Shown here piece after piece: positions 6,009-7,045 of a stretch of DNA of 7,045 nucleotides. Location: NCBI GenBank assembly GCA_031119195.1, contig JAVHYG010000087.1, positions 1 through 7,045 of the forward strand. The letters run 5' to 3'. Origin of the DNA: Rickettsiella sp. Its GTDB lineage: Bacteria; Pseudomonadota; Gammaproteobacteria; Diplorickettsiales; Diplorickettsiaceae. Position numbers and translations under genes: made by a program. The notes under the pieces are model-generated. The model had not been told where the DNA came from. It saw only the letters and a program-made list of their open reading frames with translations, and ran no database searches. How positions within the stretch are numbered: the stretch's first letter is position 1; each line of letters starts with the position of its first letter.

Positions 6009-7045
6009 CATCGATCCTCAGAATTGCGCTTCCAGTGCCAGTAAATCATTATTTTGATTACTTACCCCCAACGGATTTTCCATGCGATCAATTGAGAAAA
6101 GGGTTACGCGTATTAGTTCCATTTGGAAAACGGGAAAAAATAGGTTTTCTCATGGAAGTCAGCAAAACATCTTGTTTACCGCGATCACAACTGAAAATGG
6201 CTTTCACTATCCTCGATGAGGTTCCCCTCTTACCGGATACCTTATGGCGTTTACTCGAGTGGACAAGCCGTTATTATCATTACCCTTTGGGGGAAGTCAT
6301 TTCGAACGCGCTACCACCTTTATTCAAAAAACAAAAAAAAAGGAAACTGTTTAAGACGAATAAAACCTTAACACAAGAAATTAATAATACTATTATTTCA
6401 GCATCAAACATTTCGCTTAATACACACCAGCAAGCGGCTGTTGACACCATAATACAATCACTCGGACAATTTAAATCCTTTTTACTTTATGGCGTAACAG
6501 GAAGTGGCAAGACCGAAGTTTATCTTGAAACCACTGCCGCAGTACTGCAACGAAAAGAACAAATACTCGTATTACTTCCTGAAATTGGCTTAATGCCACA
6601 AATGTTAGCGCGCTTTCAAAAACGCTTTTCAGTGCCTCTTGTTTTGTTTCATTCTGGACTCACCGATAAACAACGTTTAGAACGTTGGGGATTAGTCAAA
6701 ACCGGTCAAACTAGTATTGTAATAGGGACACGTTCCGCTTTATTTACTCCACTTTGCCATCCTGGCTTAATTATTATCGACGAAGAACACGATTCTTCCT
6801 TTAAACAACAAAAAGGATTACGTTATCATGCGCGTGATTTAGCATTAATGCGCGCAAAAATTGAAAATATCCCCATTATATTAGGATCAGCAACGGCTTC
6901 ATTAGAAAGTATGGCCAATGCCAAGCAACAACGTTATCACTTTTTATCGTTACCTAATCGAGCGGGTCAAGCGAACCAACCTATGCTGCGTTTTATTGAC
7001 CTTCGCGGGCAAAAATTAGAGAAGGGATTTTCTTCAACATTATTG
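6005..7045 (+). CDS. priA: Primosomal replication restart helicase PriA (N-terminal 347 residues; cut by window end)
   Basis: PriA recognises stalled or repaired forks and reloads the replicative helicase. It is a 3'-5' superfamily 2 helicase. The N-terminal 3' DNA-binding domain is present (IALPVPVNHYFDYL at 7-20, VPFGKREKIGF at 38-48, YYHYPLGEVISNALP at 90-104). The helicase core starts at about 139 with LNTHQQAAV, followed by Walker A GVTGSGKT (163-170), LLPEIGLMPQ (190-199), LFHSGLTD (214-221), IVIGTRSALFTP (238-249), the DEEHD box (259-263), YHARDLA (274-280) and GSATAS (294-299, motif III). Between ALP and LNT there are about 33 residues where E. coli has about 97, so the winged-helix domain seems absent while the reading frame stays open. 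The zinc-binding and C-terminal domains lie beyond the window. ATG 6005 overlaps the waaC stop; no clear Shine-Dalgarno is seen, so it probably depends on coupling. Confidence 0.95.
   Translation, partial: MTSILRIALPVPVNHYFDYLPPTDFPCDQLRKGLRVLVPFGKREKIGFLMEVSKTSCLPRSQLKMAFTILDEVPLLPDTLWRLLEWTSRYYHYPLGEVISNALPPLFKKQKKRKLFKTNKTLTQEINNTIISASNISLNTHQQAAVDTIIQSLGQFKSFLLYGVTGSGKTEVYLETTAAVLQRKEQILVLLPEIGLMPQMLARFQKRFSVPLVLFHSGLTDKQRLERWGLVKTGQTSIVIGTRSALFTPLCHPGLIIIDEEHDSSFKQQKGLRYHARDLALMRAKIENIPIILGSATASLESMANAKQQRYHFLSLPNRAGQANQPMLRFIDLRGQKLEKGFSSTLL

Overview
The window looks like a piece of chromosome from an AT-rich gammaproteobacterium. The core genes resemble their Escherichia coli counterparts motif by motif: panB, panC, a heptosyltransferase I gene (waaC/rfaC) and priA. 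The short PanC and the low-GC sequence, next to toxin-like and phage-tail-like genes, would suit a host-associated member of the Legionellales (Coxiella/Rickettsiella-like). That placement is inference from recalled sequences, not a search result.

Left part (1-3237, + strand) is an accessory block, visibly more AT-rich than the rest. It holds the C-terminal end of a helical protein, then a 404-aa helical protein with a central hydrophobic segment between two coiled coils. That architecture is typical of alpha-helical pore-forming toxins (ClyA / HBL-Nhe / alpha-xenorhabdolysin type), so the first two genes may encode the two parts of a binary toxin. After an almost pure A/T spacer comes a 510-aa protein with a phage tail-collar fibre N-terminus and a Kelch-like, probable beta-propeller, C-terminus.

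Middle part (3249-4829, - strand) is the pantothenate operon. A newly noticed 17-codon leader ORF with a strong ribosome binding site has a stop codon that overlaps the panB start (ATGA). panB in turn overlaps panC by 17 bases. panC ends only 11 bp from the end of the fibre gene, so the border between accessory block and core genome falls in that gap.

Right part (4830-7045) starts with a divergent regulatory region carrying an imperfect direct repeat and a small palindrome. It is followed on the + strand by waaC (LPS inner-core heptosyltransferase I), which has no visible Shine-Dalgarno sequence, and by priA (replication restart helicase, cut by the window end), joined to waaC by another ATGA overlap. 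The PriA appears to lack the winged-helix domain found in E. coli PriA.

The most interesting points are the toxin-like genes beside a tail-collar/Kelch fibre, the panB leader ORF, and the domain-deleted PriA. No tRNA, rRNA, CRISPR array, transposase or convincing attachment site is visible.
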